Source: Candidatus Poribacteria bacterium (lineage in GTDB: Bacteria > Poribacteria > WGA-4E > PCPOR2b). Taken from it: a stretch of 47,486 nt of DNA. Numbering within the stretch: position 1 is the stretch's first letter; each line of letters starts with the position of its first letter. The position numbers and the translations under genes are program-made. The notes under the pieces were generated by a model. It was not told the DNA's origin and did not search any database. It worked only from the letters and a program-made list of their open reading frames with translations. Of the stretch, positions 1 through 7,331 are shown piece by piece. The DNA lies in contig JAPPKS010000015.1 of the NCBI GenBank assembly GCA_028819845.1, forward strand, positions 65,081 to 112,566, in the 5' to 3' direction.

Positions 1-832
1 ACGCTGTGATGAAAAGCGATTTCCAATCACCGCCGCCCCAAGCCAGATTGGCAGTAACTTCTGGTATTTCGATGATACCGAGGTGTTTACCCGATGCATC
101 GAAAATCCAAACTCCGCCAGGCCCCGTCGCATAAAGGTTGCCCCGCACGTCAACCTTCATTCCGTCCGGCACACCATTTTCTCCAGATTCCTCGGCGAAA
201 ACTCGGCCGTTTCCAAGCGTGCCGTCGGGTTGAAGGTCAAAAGCGCGAATGTGCATTCGGGCGGTATCATCAACGTATAGAATCGATTCGTCCGGCGAGA
301 AGCAAAGTCCGTTAGGGCGGTCAAAATCATCGGCGAGAAGCGTCAGAGTCCGGCAATCAGCGGACAGCCGATAGACGCCTTGGAAGCCGAGTTCTTGCCC
401 TTTGGTTTCCCCATCATCATCCATGATGCCGTAAGGCGGGTCGGTAAAGTAGATGCTCCCATCCGATTTCACAACCACATCGTTCGGGCTGTTCAACCGC
501 TTTCCGTTATAGTGCGCGGCGATTGAGATGATTGTCCCATCGGCTTCTGTTCGTGAGACACGGCGGTTCCCATGTTCGCATGCAATCAGCCGCCCCTGTT
601 TATCATAAGTCAATCCGTTCGAACTGCCCGATGGAGACCGGAAGATTGTGATTCCGGTATCGGGGCGCCACCGTTTTATCTGATTTGCGGGAATGTCACT
701 GAACAGCAGATACCCCGCCGCGGCGTTCCAGAGCGGCCCCTCGGTAAACTGGCACCCTGACCCAAGCCGTTCGGCCTGCGCGTCAGCGTCAACCAAATCC
801 AACAGTTCCGGAGATCGAACTTCAATGCTCAA
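1..832 (-). CDS. SMP-30/gluconolactonase/LRE family protein (3' end outside window)
   Basis: About 277 residues are visible and the C-terminus runs off the left edge. The family is a six-bladed beta-propeller of metal-dependent lactonases that hydrolyse sugar lactones. Seen: FTEGPLW near residue 28 (metal-ligand Glu in the EGP motif), SNGLTYD, LNSPNDVVVKSDGSIYFTDP (the PND Asn is a second ligand), RPNGLCFSPDE and DGMKVDVRGNLYATG, in the expected order and spacing. No ATG lies near the N-terminus. I chose TTG at 832-830 because AAAGGAG sits 7 nt upstream. No signal peptide is seen, so it is probably cytoplasmic. The exact substrate cannot be told from the sequence. Confidence 0.85.
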   Translation of the reverse strand, partial: MSIEVRSPELLDLVDADAQAERLGSGCQFTEGPLWNAAAGYLLFSDIPANQIKRWRPDTGITIFRSPSGSSNGLTYDKQGRLIACEHGNRRVSRTEADGTIISIAAHYNGKRLNSPNDVVVKSDGSIYFTDPPYGIMDDDGETKGQELGFQGVYRLSADCRTLTLLADDFDRPNGLCFSPDESILYVDDTARMHIRAFDLQPDGTLGNGRVFAEESGENGVPDGMKVDVRGNLYATGPGGVWIFDASGKHLGIIEIPEVTANLAWGGGDWKSLFITA

Positions 833-850
833 TACAATACTCCTTTATCG

Positions 851-973
851 GTAGGACCTACGCAATTAGTTCAAAAGTCCCCCTGATAAGGGGGATTTAG
901 GGGGTTAAAACACTGAAGTAACGACTTTTAAGTCCAATATTTCCTTTTTCTGCTCAATTCTCGTAAGCCCTAA
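851..973. repeat. MITE-like element, family A, copy 1
   Basis: About 123 bp with terminal inverted repeats: left GTAGGACCTACGCAA, right TCGTAAGCCCTAA (reverse complement TTAGGGCTTACGA). The interior holds the palindrome CCCCCTGATAAGGGGG followed by ATTTAGGGGGTTAAAACACTG. It matches the element at 3244-3360 nearly base for base across the interior. It encodes no protein. Confidence 0.7.
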
Positions 974-1094
974 TCGAGAAGCGTGACATTGCCCTGCCAC
1001 CTTCGTCATAAAGTTAGCACACCCCAAAACAATTTACAAGCCCAAACTTGATGCAGCGCTGGGCGTGTAACGGTGCAAACTCCACAACAAATTA

Positions 1095-1123
1095 TTGACA
1101 GAATTTTTATATAAGGGTATAAT
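1095..1123 (+). promoter_or_regulatory. Consensus sigma-70 promoter, antisense to tRNA-Arg
   Basis: TTGACA at 1095-1100, a 17-nt spacer, then TATAAT at 1118-1123: a perfect match to the vegetative promoter. It points rightward, so its transcript would cross the tRNA-Arg gene antisense before reaching the gene at 1398, with a leader of about 270 nt. Confidence 0.6.
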
Positions 1124-1199
1124 GGTTTTGATTTTTGAATCGGCGGGTCGATCCATACGTATGTAGACCGCAAGCCGGAAGGGTGTTGGGGAAGGCTGG

Positions 1200-1273
<74 letters not shown>

Positions 1274-1397
1274 ACCTTAAAAGCACTTTATGATAAAATA
1301 CCCGTTGATAATTGTCAAGTGAATTTCAAGCAAATCGAGCGTCGTCCCCAACCTGCAGGCTAGTAAATGGTCATCTAAATGTGAGGAGGAATGTAAA

Positions 1398-2513
1398 ATG
1401 CGCCGAACTGTCCAACGCCTGTCCATCTCGATTATTGTTGCTTTATTCTTGTTCAGTCTAAACGCCGAAGTCTTTTCGAAGGGCGGCGGCGGGTTCGGCC
1501 GATCATTCGGCAGAAGCTACAGCAGCCGCAGTTCTAGCAAATCCTACAGCCGGACAGCGTCTCGATCGTCCACCAGCCGTTCATGGTGGGGCGGCTCCCG
1601 CGCATCTACTTCCACAAGCCGGCGAGCCGCTGCGCCTGCCGGTCAACGCAGCGCCGGCAAGAGTTATGGTCAAAGCACTAGCCGACGTTCAAGCAGCACT
1701 GCGACGCGGCAGAGCAGCGCGGTACGGCAAAAACAGGGCGCTATGAGCGGCGCGAGAACTTCGTCCGCAGTTTCAACCAGAAACATGACCAGCGGCCAAA
1801 AACGCTCGCTGCGAGGCCAACGCCGCACAGAAGCGCGAAGCCTCAAAGCAGAAAACCGCAGCCTCAAACGCCAAACTCGCCAGGCGCGGCGGGAAACTGC
1901 CCGAGAGCGTCGCCGAGCCGCTGAAGCCGCTTCGCCCATCACAGTCAACAATTTCGGCGGCTTCTACCCGCTTGGAGGCTATTCCACATTCGGTCTTGCC
2001 GCAAGTATGATGTATGGGAACATGCTGGCTGGCATCTATTTCCACGACCACTATAACCATATGATGCACCGCAGCTGGCTATGGCACTATCATCACCAGG
2101 ACTATGACCGGTCGCACTGGTCGAAGGACAAGCAAGGGGAGTACGAGAAATGGCGCGCCTATTACGACAGCCAAAGTGTTGAAAAGAACCCGAATTATGT
2201 CGACCCGGGCACCAGCCGCGATGAAGACTACACGGAATCGTATGTCGAGAAAAATAGCGGCAAATTTTACGGTCCCAATGCCGCTGAAGCTGTGACCGTC
2301 GAAGAGCTTCCCGACGAAAAAGAACTCCGCGAATCGGTCTTGGCGGGCGGCGCTGAAGCTGCCGTTCAATCGCAGCCGCAGCGGGTCACGGTCGAAAGAA
2401 AAGTCGTCGTTCAGAAAAAGACATCCGGCGGCGCTTGGTTCCTCATGGTATTCGGCAGCCTGATCGTCGTCGGCATCGTAGTTTTGGTGCTGTATAACAA
2501 GGGGTACTTCTAG
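1398..2513 (+). CDS. Secreted or membrane-anchored Ser/Arg-rich protein, unknown function
   Basis: 371 aa. I do not recognise a named family. Residues 1-27 form a signal peptide (MRRTVQRLSISIIVALFLFS), followed by GGGGFGRSFGRSYSS and about 120 residues rich in Ser, Arg, Gly and Thr. Then come an Arg/Glu-rich stretch that may be helical, a hydrophobic Gly/Phe/Tyr segment, and a His/Trp/Tyr-rich patch with HDHYNHMMH. A single membrane helix lies near residues 346-368, just before the C-terminus. The opening recalls the low-complexity leader of bacterial Tim44-like proteins, but no Tim44 domain follows. The start has GAGGAG 9 nt upstream. The next gene begins 22 nt downstream, and with the DUF350 gene at 3450 the three look like an envelope cluster. 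Confidence 0.75.
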   Translation: MRRTVQRLSISIIVALFLFSLNAEVFSKGGGGFGRSFGRSYSSRSSSKSYSRTASRSSTSRSWWGGSRASTSTSRRAAAPAGQRSAGKSYGQSTSRRSSSTATRQSSAVRQKQGAMSGARTSSAVSTRNMTSGQKRSLRGQRRTEARSLKAENRSLKRQTRQARRETARERRRAAEAASPITVNNFGGFYPLGGYSTFGLAASMMYGNMLAGIYFHDHYNHMMHRSWLWHYHHQDYDRSHWSKDKQGEYEKWRAYYDSQSVEKNPNYVDPGTSRDEDYTESYVEKNSGKFYGPNAAEAVTVEELPDEKELRESVLAGGAEAAVQSQPQRVTVERKVVVQKKTSGGAWFLMVFGSLIVVGIVVLVLYNKGYF

Positions 2514-2535
2514 GTTCAGATAGAGGTGAAGGAAC

Positions 2536-3240
2536 ATGGGGTTATTTGCGCGTAAACGCAAAGCTCAACAACCGAATCGGCACGAGTTGGTAGAAATTCC
2601 TATCGGCAGTATGATTGAACTCACCGATCCAACCACGTTTGAAACCAGCGACACGCCGTCACGCACGTTTGAACTCATAGAGCGCAAGAAGTATGAAGGC
2701 GAAGGGCTCATGCGCTATATGTATACGCTTAAAGATGGGGACGAGGTCGTGATTTTAGGCGTCGACCAGATCGGGGGCACCGATGAGTTTGAAGTCACTC
2801 GATGGATAATTGACAGTGAAGAGCAGATTGATAACGGCGGCGGCAGCCCTGAAGACGAGGATGATGACGAGGACGAATATTACTTCGACGACGATGACTA
2901 CGACGATGAAGGTTTTGTCATTGATGAGGTCAATGACGATTCTGAATCGAGCGCCGATCTGCCGGATAGCATCACGCTCCACTACACCGACCCCGACGAC
3001 GAAGATTTGGAGTTTTCGGTCGAGTACCTTCGCCAAGTGGTCACGCCGGCAAACATGACCGTCGCCAACCTGAAAACGTTAGAAGAGTACGATGTCGAAC
3101 TACACGATTATAACGCCGAAGAGGGGGGATTGATGAGTGTTGAGCACTGCGGCAACTGGTTGACCTTCTATGTCGGCGAGTTAATCTCCCAATCCGACGT
3201 GAATGTATTCCCTGCCGAGGAGGAGGCAGAATATATATAA
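2536..3240 (+). CDS. Acidic cytoplasmic protein, possibly DUF4178/DUF2491-like
   Basis: 234 aa, no signal peptide or membrane segment. It begins MGLFARKRK, then a beta-rich domain with IPIGSMIELTD and YMYTLKDGDEVVILGVD. A very acidic linker of almost only Asp and Glu follows at about residues 108-135. A second beta-rich part ends GNWLTFYVGELISQSDVNVF. That layout of a charged N-terminus plus beta domain resembles DUF4178 or DUF2491 (YjfK) proteins. In other bacteria such genes sit beside DUF350 (YjfL) genes, as here (3450). The family assignment is an inference from position and weak similarity. AGGTGAAGGAAC precedes the start. Confidence 0.7.
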   Translation: MGLFARKRKAQQPNRHELVEIPIGSMIELTDPTTFETSDTPSRTFELIERKKYEGEGLMRYMYTLKDGDEVVILGVDQIGGTDEFEVTRWIIDSEEQIDNGGGSPEDEDDDEDEYYFDDDDYDDEGFVIDEVNDDSESSADLPDSITLHYTDPDDEDLEFSVEYLRQVVTPANMTVANLKTLEEYDVELHDYNAEEGGLMSVEHCGNWLTFYVGELISQSDVNVFPAEEEAEYI

Positions 3241-3243
3241 TTT

Positions 3244-3360
3244 AAGACTTTCGCAGTGAGTTCAAAAGTCCCCCTGATAAGGGGGATTTAGGGGGTTAAA
3301 ACACTGACGACTTTTTAAGCCCAATATTTCCTTTTTCTGCTCAATTTGCGTAAGTCCTAT
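3244..3360. repeat. MITE-like element, family A, copy 2
   Basis: Second copy of the element at 851-973. The left end AAGACTTTCGCAGT is decayed. The right end TTTGCGTAAGTCCTA is well preserved and is the inverted form of the family end TAGGACTTACGCAAA. The interior from TTCAAAAGTCCCCC to TTCTGCTCAATT is nearly identical to copy 1 apart from a short deletion. It separates the acidic-protein gene from the DUF350 gene. Confidence 0.7.
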
Positions 3361-3449
3361 AATTTATCAATCCCAATAACGAAGTAACATGTCCGCGAAC
3401 CCGCAATTTAAGTCACAAACATCACCTTCAACGAAGGAGGATTTTTCCA

Positions 3450-3794
3450 ATGGCAAAAAAAATCGTTATTCTCAGTTTCTGTGTCGCAATCGCTTTTATC
3501 CTCGCTGCGTCGTTCCTATCGACGACGGTTGACGCTCAAGGTGAAACATCTGAAGCGGTAGACAGCGGGGCATTTATCGACTTAAAACACCTCGCGCTGC
3601 TCATCGTTGAGAGCGTCATTTTCAGCATCGTCGGCATGATTGTCTTGGTGATCGGATATAAAATCTTCGACGCCGTCACACCGTACGATCTGAACCACGA
3701 GATTGCCGAGGATGATAATGCCGCGGCTGGAATTTCTATCGCAGGGCTGCTCATTGCACTGGGACTGATTGTGGCAGCGGCGATATCAGGCTAA
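3450..3794 (+). CDS. DUF350 (UPF0719) family inner-membrane protein
   Basis: 114 aa. An N-terminal hydrophobic segment (residues 5-28) could be a signal peptide or first membrane helix. Two further helices follow: LALLIVESVIFSIVGMIVLV, and a C-terminal helix after the family hallmark NAAAGISIAGLLIALGLI. The DUF350 pattern is T-P-Y-[DE] then a conserved N-x-AAA, and both are present (VTPYDL, DNAAAG). Function is unknown. In enterobacteria the homologue YjfL is linked to YjfK and a PspA-like protein, suggesting an envelope role. AAGGAGG lies 8 nt before the ATG. It follows the genes at 1398 and 2536 in the same direction, although a repeat at 3244-3360 separates it from them. Confidence 0.8.
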   Translation: MAKKIVILSFCVAIAFILAASFLSTTVDAQGETSEAVDSGAFIDLKHLALLIVESVIFSIVGMIVLVIGYKIFDAVTPYDLNHEIAEDDNAAAGISIAGLLIALGLIVAAAISG

Positions 3795-4462
3795 TTGGTC
3801 AGTCAATCAATCCGTTAGTTGACCGTTTATAGCCATTTAGATTTATATTTACACAAATTCAGATACCCCCCCTGATAAGGGGGGCTAGGGGGGTTGACAC
3901 CCCTTTTTGATGGCCGCAAGATTGAGCGGTGGTGTGTAACTCTTAGTCGAAGTGACTATAGCAGAAGATATGAGGGGCAATCTGTGCACTCGCGCGGATT
4001 GCCTCTTTTCAATTGTGTCAATGCAGGTTGGGTTAAGCGATCAAACGACCGAATAGTGAGCGCGATAAAGATTCTCAAGTCTATAAAACGCGGATTCTCC
4101 ACGCACCAAAGCGCCAGCGGCGCGATAGGTATATAGCACGCGGAGGCACCATATAACCAAGCCCCAGCGCGGGATCAAGCGAACGAATAGTGAGCGCGAT
4201 AGTTTTAGTATTTGTAGGTTGGGTTAAGCGGTGTTGACGTAAAAAGGTATGTATGCCCCATGCGTTTTCGAGGTTTGATGGCGTCAGATGATTTATAAAA
4301 GGTAGCGAACCCAACGCTTTTTGGTAATTGCGGATGTGGTTCGTTGAACGGAGGCGGTGCTTGTTTCGGAGAGAACTATCGCTTTTCACTAGTTTTGGGA
4401 GTTGCCCGTCTATTTAATTGAATTTATATGCGTAATTCTTAGTCGCATTGACCTAAAAACCC
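3795..4462. repeat. Gene-free, repeat-filled spacer
   Basis: No supportable gene in 668 bp. It holds a CCCCCCTGATAAGGGGGGCTAGGGGGG block at 3866-3896, like the core of family A. A partial AGGTTGGGTTAAGCG repeat lies at 4025. The motif GCGGATTCTCCACGCACCAA plus GCGCCAGCGGCGCG starts near 4090. A complete AACCCAACC-type element spans 4214-4322 (starts GTAGGTTGGGTTAAGCG, ends CGAACCCAACGCTTTTT). The same motifs recur at 5555-6500. Confidence 0.65.
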
Positions 4463-4738
4463 ATGCTATTTCCTATAATTTTCTTCATCTTAATCCCCCT
4501 CGTCGTCTGGATTGTCTTGCACACGGTTTCCAAACGGCGAGAAAAGCAAAACCCTACCGAGCAAATCGCCATGGAGGAGTGCGCGCTCTGCCACGAGGAA
4601 TTCCCCGTCGACGAACTGATGGAAAAAGAGGTCGGCGGATACAGCAGAGTTTACTGTTTTTGCGGCGGCTGTATCGAAGGACTTTACCGCGAATACAAGG
4701 CAAAAAGAGAAGCCTCGATAGACGAATCGGGAAACTGA
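4463..4738 (+). CDS. Small membrane-anchored zinc-ribbon-like protein
   Basis: 91 aa. Residues 2-20 form one membrane helix (LFPIIFFILIPLVVWIVL), followed by basic KRREKQ, so the rest probably lies in the cytoplasm. The soluble part carries five cysteines as ECALCHEEFP and YCFCGGC, a spacing that suggests a small zinc-binding knuckle. No named family recognised. Its TGA stop is directly followed by the ATG of trpC with no gap, so the two are very likely co-transcribed and translationally coupled. No clear Shine-Dalgarno sequence precedes the start. Confidence 0.7.
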   Translation: MLFPIIFFILIPLVVWIVLHTVSKRREKQNPTEQIAMEECALCHEEFPVDELMEKEVGGYSRVYCFCGGCIEGLYREYKAKREASIDESGN

Positions 4739-5533
4739 ATGAAAGAAAAACTCCCTTCAATCCTAGACACCATTGTCAACCACAAACACAAAGAACTCAA
4801 ACAAGAGCAGCGCCGCCTCCCGTTGGCTGCGTTGAAAGAGAAACTCAAGGATCAGCCGCCAACACGGGATTTTCGATCTGCCCTGTCCGTCCCGAAACGC
4901 ATCAATCTCATCGCTGAAGTTAAGAAAAAATCGCCAAGTAAAGGCGTTTTGCGCGAAGACTTCGATCCGGTTGCGATTGCCGGAACCTATGCCGCAGCCG
5001 GTGCATCTGCGGTTTCCGTGCTGACGGATGCTCATTTTTTCGACGGTCATCTCACGCATCTCACCGCGATACGCCGTGCGGTGGATATTCCGCTGTTGCG
5101 AAAAGATTTCACGGTCGACCCTTATCAGATTTATCAAGCGCGCCTCGCCGGCGCAGACGCAATTCTGCTGATTGCGGCAATCCTGACATTAGCGCAACTG
5201 CGTGAGTTTACCCAAATTGCTAAAACCCTCAACCTCGCCAGCCTCGTCGAAGTGCATACCGAGAAGGAATTAGAACTCGCGCTGCGAGCGGACGCAGAAA
5301 TCATCGGCGTCAACAACCGCAACCTCGAAACCTTCGAGACGGACATCGCAACTACTTTCCGCTTGATTGAATCCATCCCAACGGATAAAATTGTCGTGAG
5401 CGAAAGCGGCATCTACACCCGCGAGGACGTTGAAGCGCTGCACGAAGCCGGCGTCAACGCCATTCTAGTCGGCGAGTCGTTGATGCGCTCTCCAGATATC
5501 AAGCGCAAAATCAAGGAGCTTTTGGGAGACTAG
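4739..5533 (+). CDS. trpC: Indole-3-glycerol phosphate synthase
   Basis: 264 aa, full family length. It converts 1-(2-carboxyphenylamino)-1-deoxyribulose 5-phosphate to indole-3-glycerol phosphate, the fourth step from chorismate to tryptophan. All signature blocks of the TIM barrel are present in order: LIAEVKKKSPSKG (catalytic Lys, about residue 58-70), PLLRKDFTVDPYQIYQA (second catalytic Lys), ADAILLIAA, SLVEVHTEKELE (catalytic Glu), IGVNNRNL, VSESGIYTREDV and AILVGESLMRS (phosphate loop). No other trp gene is in the window, so it is detached from a classical trp operon. It shares a transcript with the small zinc-knuckle gene just upstream. Confidence 0.97.
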   Translation: MKEKLPSILDTIVNHKHKELKQEQRRLPLAALKEKLKDQPPTRDFRSALSVPKRINLIAEVKKKSPSKGVLREDFDPVAIAGTYAAAGASAVSVLTDAHFFDGHLTHLTAIRRAVDIPLLRKDFTVDPYQIYQARLAGADAILLIAAILTLAQLREFTQIAKTLNLASLVEVHTEKELELALRADAEIIGVNNRNLETFETDIATTFRLIESIPTDKIVVSESGIYTREDVEALHEAGVNAILVGESLMRSPDIKRKIKELLGD

Positions 5534-5554
5534 GGCGACTGAAATGCAGTTTTT

Positions 5555-5657
5555 GTAGGTTGGGTTAAGCGATCAACCGACCGAATAGCGAGGGATCAAC
5601 CGACCGAATAGGGAGGGCGATAGTCTTCAACAGTCTTCCGCGAACCCAACGCTTTTT
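5555..5657 (+). repeat. AACCCAACC-type dispersed element, forward copy
   Basis: Starts GTAGGTTGGGTTAAGCG and ends GCGAACCCAACGCTTTTT. It contains a short internal duplication of GATCAACCGACCGAATAG. Its two ends can pair (TTGGGTT with AACCCAA), giving a long hairpin if transcribed. Same layout as 4214-4322. Confidence 0.65.
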
Positions 5658-5703
5658 AGTGGTTGGATTGTGTTCAGATTATCGGAGTCGGATCGGGCTT
5701 ACG

Positions 5704-5812
5704 AAAAGCGTTGGGTTACGCTTTATTGATTTTCGAAATCGCGCGATTCAATATCAGTGGCGCAATTATACCATCTGTAAGAAATTGATATATGCCGCTT
5801 AACCCAACCTAC
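5704..5812 (-). repeat. AACCCAACC-type dispersed element, inverted copy
   Basis: Begins AAAAGCGTTGGGTTACGC and ends CGCTTAACCCAACCTAC, the exact reverse arrangement of the element at 5555-5657. The two copies face each other about 46 bp apart and form a large imperfect inverted repeat downstream of trpC. Confidence 0.65.
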
Positions 5813-6071
5813 AGGACTGTGGGAGAGGCTTCCTAGCCTCGATTATCGTTCAGTTTTTGTAGGTTGGGTTAAGCGATCAACTCAGCGAATTGCGAGTGAT
5901 TAGCGAGTGCGATAGAAATTCTCAGGGCTATACAACGCGGATTCTCCACGCACCAAAGCGCCAGCGGCGCGAAAGGTATATAGCATGCGGAGGCACCATA
6001 TATCCAAAGCCCCAGCGGGGCGACAAGTGTGTCTGTGAATTGTCAAGAAAACCTAGCTTTGGAGGTACATA

Positions 6072-6302
6072 ATGAGTCAAGACGAATTAAGCCCCGACAT
6101 CTACAAAGAAACACTTGAATTTCTGCGAATTGCCAATCGTGCCGTCAAAAGAGCGCAGGAAGAAAACCGCAAAAAAGGCATCCCAAACGTGTATTCTTAT
6201 AATGGTCACATCTACTACGAATTGCCGAACGGCGAACTGACCAAGGAAGATCCCCTCAAAGATGCAAATAAACCGGATGGAGATAAAAGCTATTGCAGCT
6301 AA
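6072..6302 (+). CDS. Small conserved-looking protein, copy 1 (possible antitoxin)
   Basis: 76 aa. No named family recognised. The first half is predicted helical and charged (YKETLEFLRIANRAVKRAQE). The second half has IPNVYSYNGHIYYELPNGEL, which reads as two short beta strands around an Asn-Gly turn. TTGGAGG lies 6 nt before the ATG, an unusually good ribosome site. The helix-then-hairpin pattern and size fit small antitoxin-like proteins, and the next different gene downstream is a minimal nucleotidyltransferase, but this is only a suggestion. It is identical in DNA and protein to the gene at 6581. Confidence 0.7.
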   Translation: MSQDELSPDIYKETLEFLRIANRAVKRAQEENRKKGIPNVYSYNGHIYYELPNGELTKEDPLKDANKPDGDKSYCS

Positions 6303-6580
6303 AACTCATTAATTTACTTATCGGTCTGTGGGAGAGGCTTTCTAGCCTCGATTATCAATTGGATTTTCTAGGTTGGGTTAAGCGGTCAACTGAGCGAATT
6401 GCGAGTGATTAGCGAGTGCGATAGAGATTCTCAGGGCTATATAACGCGGATTCTCCACGCACCAAAGCGCCAGCGGCGCGAAAGGTATATAGCATGCGGA
6501 GGCACCATATATCCAAAGCCCCAGCGGGGCGACAAGTGTGTCTGTGAATTGTCAAGAAAACCTAGCTTTGGAGGTACATA

Positions 6581-6811
6581 ATGAGTCAAGACGAATTAAG
6601 CCCCGACATCTACAAAGAAACACTTGAATTTCTGCGAATTGCCAATCGTGCCGTCAAAAGAGCGCAGGAAGAAAACCGCAAAAAAGGCATCCCAAACGTG
6701 TATTCTTATAATGGTCACATCTACTACGAATTGCCGAACGGCGAACTGACCAAGGAAGATCCCCTCAAAGATGCAAATAAACCGGATGGAGATAAAAGCT
6801 ATTGCAGCTAA
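6581..6811 (+). CDS. Small conserved-looking protein, copy 2 (possible antitoxin)
   Basis: 76 aa, identical base for base to the gene at 6072, including the TTGGAGG ribosome site and the flanks. It arose by the 509-bp tandem duplication. It ends 81 bp before the nucleotidyltransferase gene at 6893, so this copy is the one placed to be co-transcribed with it. Perfect identity means either a very recent event or ongoing gene conversion. Confidence 0.7.
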   Translation: MSQDELSPDIYKETLEFLRIANRAVKRAQEENRKKGIPNVYSYNGHIYYELPNGELTKEDPLKDANKPDGDKSYCS

Positions 6812-6892
6812 AACTCATTAATTTACTTATCGGTCTGTGGGAGTGGCTTCCTAGCCTCGATTATCAATCAGTCGATTTCTCCTTGTGTAATT

Positions 6893-7231
6893 ATGAACCG
6901 AATTGACTATAAAAATAACGAACACATCGCAACCATGACAGACCGCATCGTGCGAGGCTTTCGTCCCGAGCAAATTATTCTCTTCGGTTCGCATGCTCGC
7001 GGCGAGGCGCATCGGCATAGCGATGTAGATCTGCTCGTAGTCTACTCCGAATGTGCCGACAAGCGAAAAGCCGCGATTGAGATTCGACGAGTCCTTATAG
7101 ACATGCCCGTCCCTAAAGATATCATTGTTTCAACGCCGGAAGAGCTTGACCGAAAGCGAGACTGGATTGGTTCGGTGCTGCGCTACGCCCAGCAGGAAGG
7201 GATGAAACTTTACGAAAGCGATCTCAAATGA
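6893..7231 (+). CDS. Minimal nucleotidyltransferase (MNT) domain protein
   Basis: 112 aa, the usual length for the MNT half of HEPN-MNT pairs. Motif IILFGSHARGEAHRHSDVDLLVV at about residues 29-51 gives the G-S-x(2-3)-G hallmark and the two metal-binding aspartates (DVD) of the polymerase-beta superfamily. A third acidic site would lie near PKDIIVS. Such proteins act as antitoxins that transfer AMP to the HEPN ribonuclease partner. Its stop overlaps the next start as ATGA (7228-7231), the coupling normally seen with a HEPN gene, but only a 27-codon fragment follows (see 7228-7311). Confidence 0.88.
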   Translation: MNRIDYKNNEHIATMTDRIVRGFRPEQIILFGSHARGEAHRHSDVDLLVVYSECADKRKAAIEIRRVLIDMPVPKDIIVSTPEELDRKRDWIGSVLRYAQQEGMKLYESDLK

Positions 7232-7311
7232 AAACAACGAGTCGGGAACAGCAACTACCATCCCTTCATGTAGCACAACCATGCACCATGATTTATCGAA
7301 AAACTGATTAA
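7228..7311 (+). pseudogene. Possible remnant of a HEPN toxin gene
   Basis: Starts by a 4-nt ATGA overlap with the nucleotidyltransferase gene and reads MKTTSRE, a plausible HEPN N-terminus, then QQLPSLHVAQPC and a stop after 27 codons. A HEPN partner would be about 110-140 aa with an Rx4-6H motif, which is absent here. The coding signal of the next gene starts within 25 bp, so the partner was probably cut away when the following cassette arrived. This rests on position and coupling; the homology itself is too short to prove. Confidence 0.35.
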
Positions 7312-7331
7312 AGTTGCCATTGGGTATTTTT

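Larger units (their letters stand above)
5817..6834 (+). repeat. Tandem duplication, 509-bp unit, two copies
   Basis: Unit 1 is 5817-6325 and unit 2 is 6326-6834. The boundary sequence CTGTGGGAGAGGCTTCCTAG recurs at 5817, 6326 and 6835, with spacing of exactly 509 bp both times. Each unit holds a partial GTAGGTTGGGTTAAGCG repeat, GCGCCAGCGGCGCG and AAAGCCCCAGCGGGGCGAC motifs, and one 76-aa gene. The gene halves are identical; the first ~130 bp of each unit differ by scattered substitutions. Confidence 0.9.

Noticed and set aside
2079-2561. A 160-codon minus-strand frame
   Set aside because: It is a shadow of the Ser/Arg-rich protein gene and has no ribosome site.
4081-4389. A 102-codon minus-strand frame
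   Set aside because: It is made of the dispersed repeat at 4214-4322 and neighbouring hairpin motifs and has no ribosome site.
4402-4917. A 171-codon plus-strand frame overlapping the zinc-knuckle and trpC genes
   Set aside because: It is out of frame with both, Arg-rich, and loses to two better-supported genes.
5817-6834. Considered as a CRISPR-like array
   Set aside because: The repeat unit is 509 bp with a gene inside. There are no short regular spacers and no cas genes.
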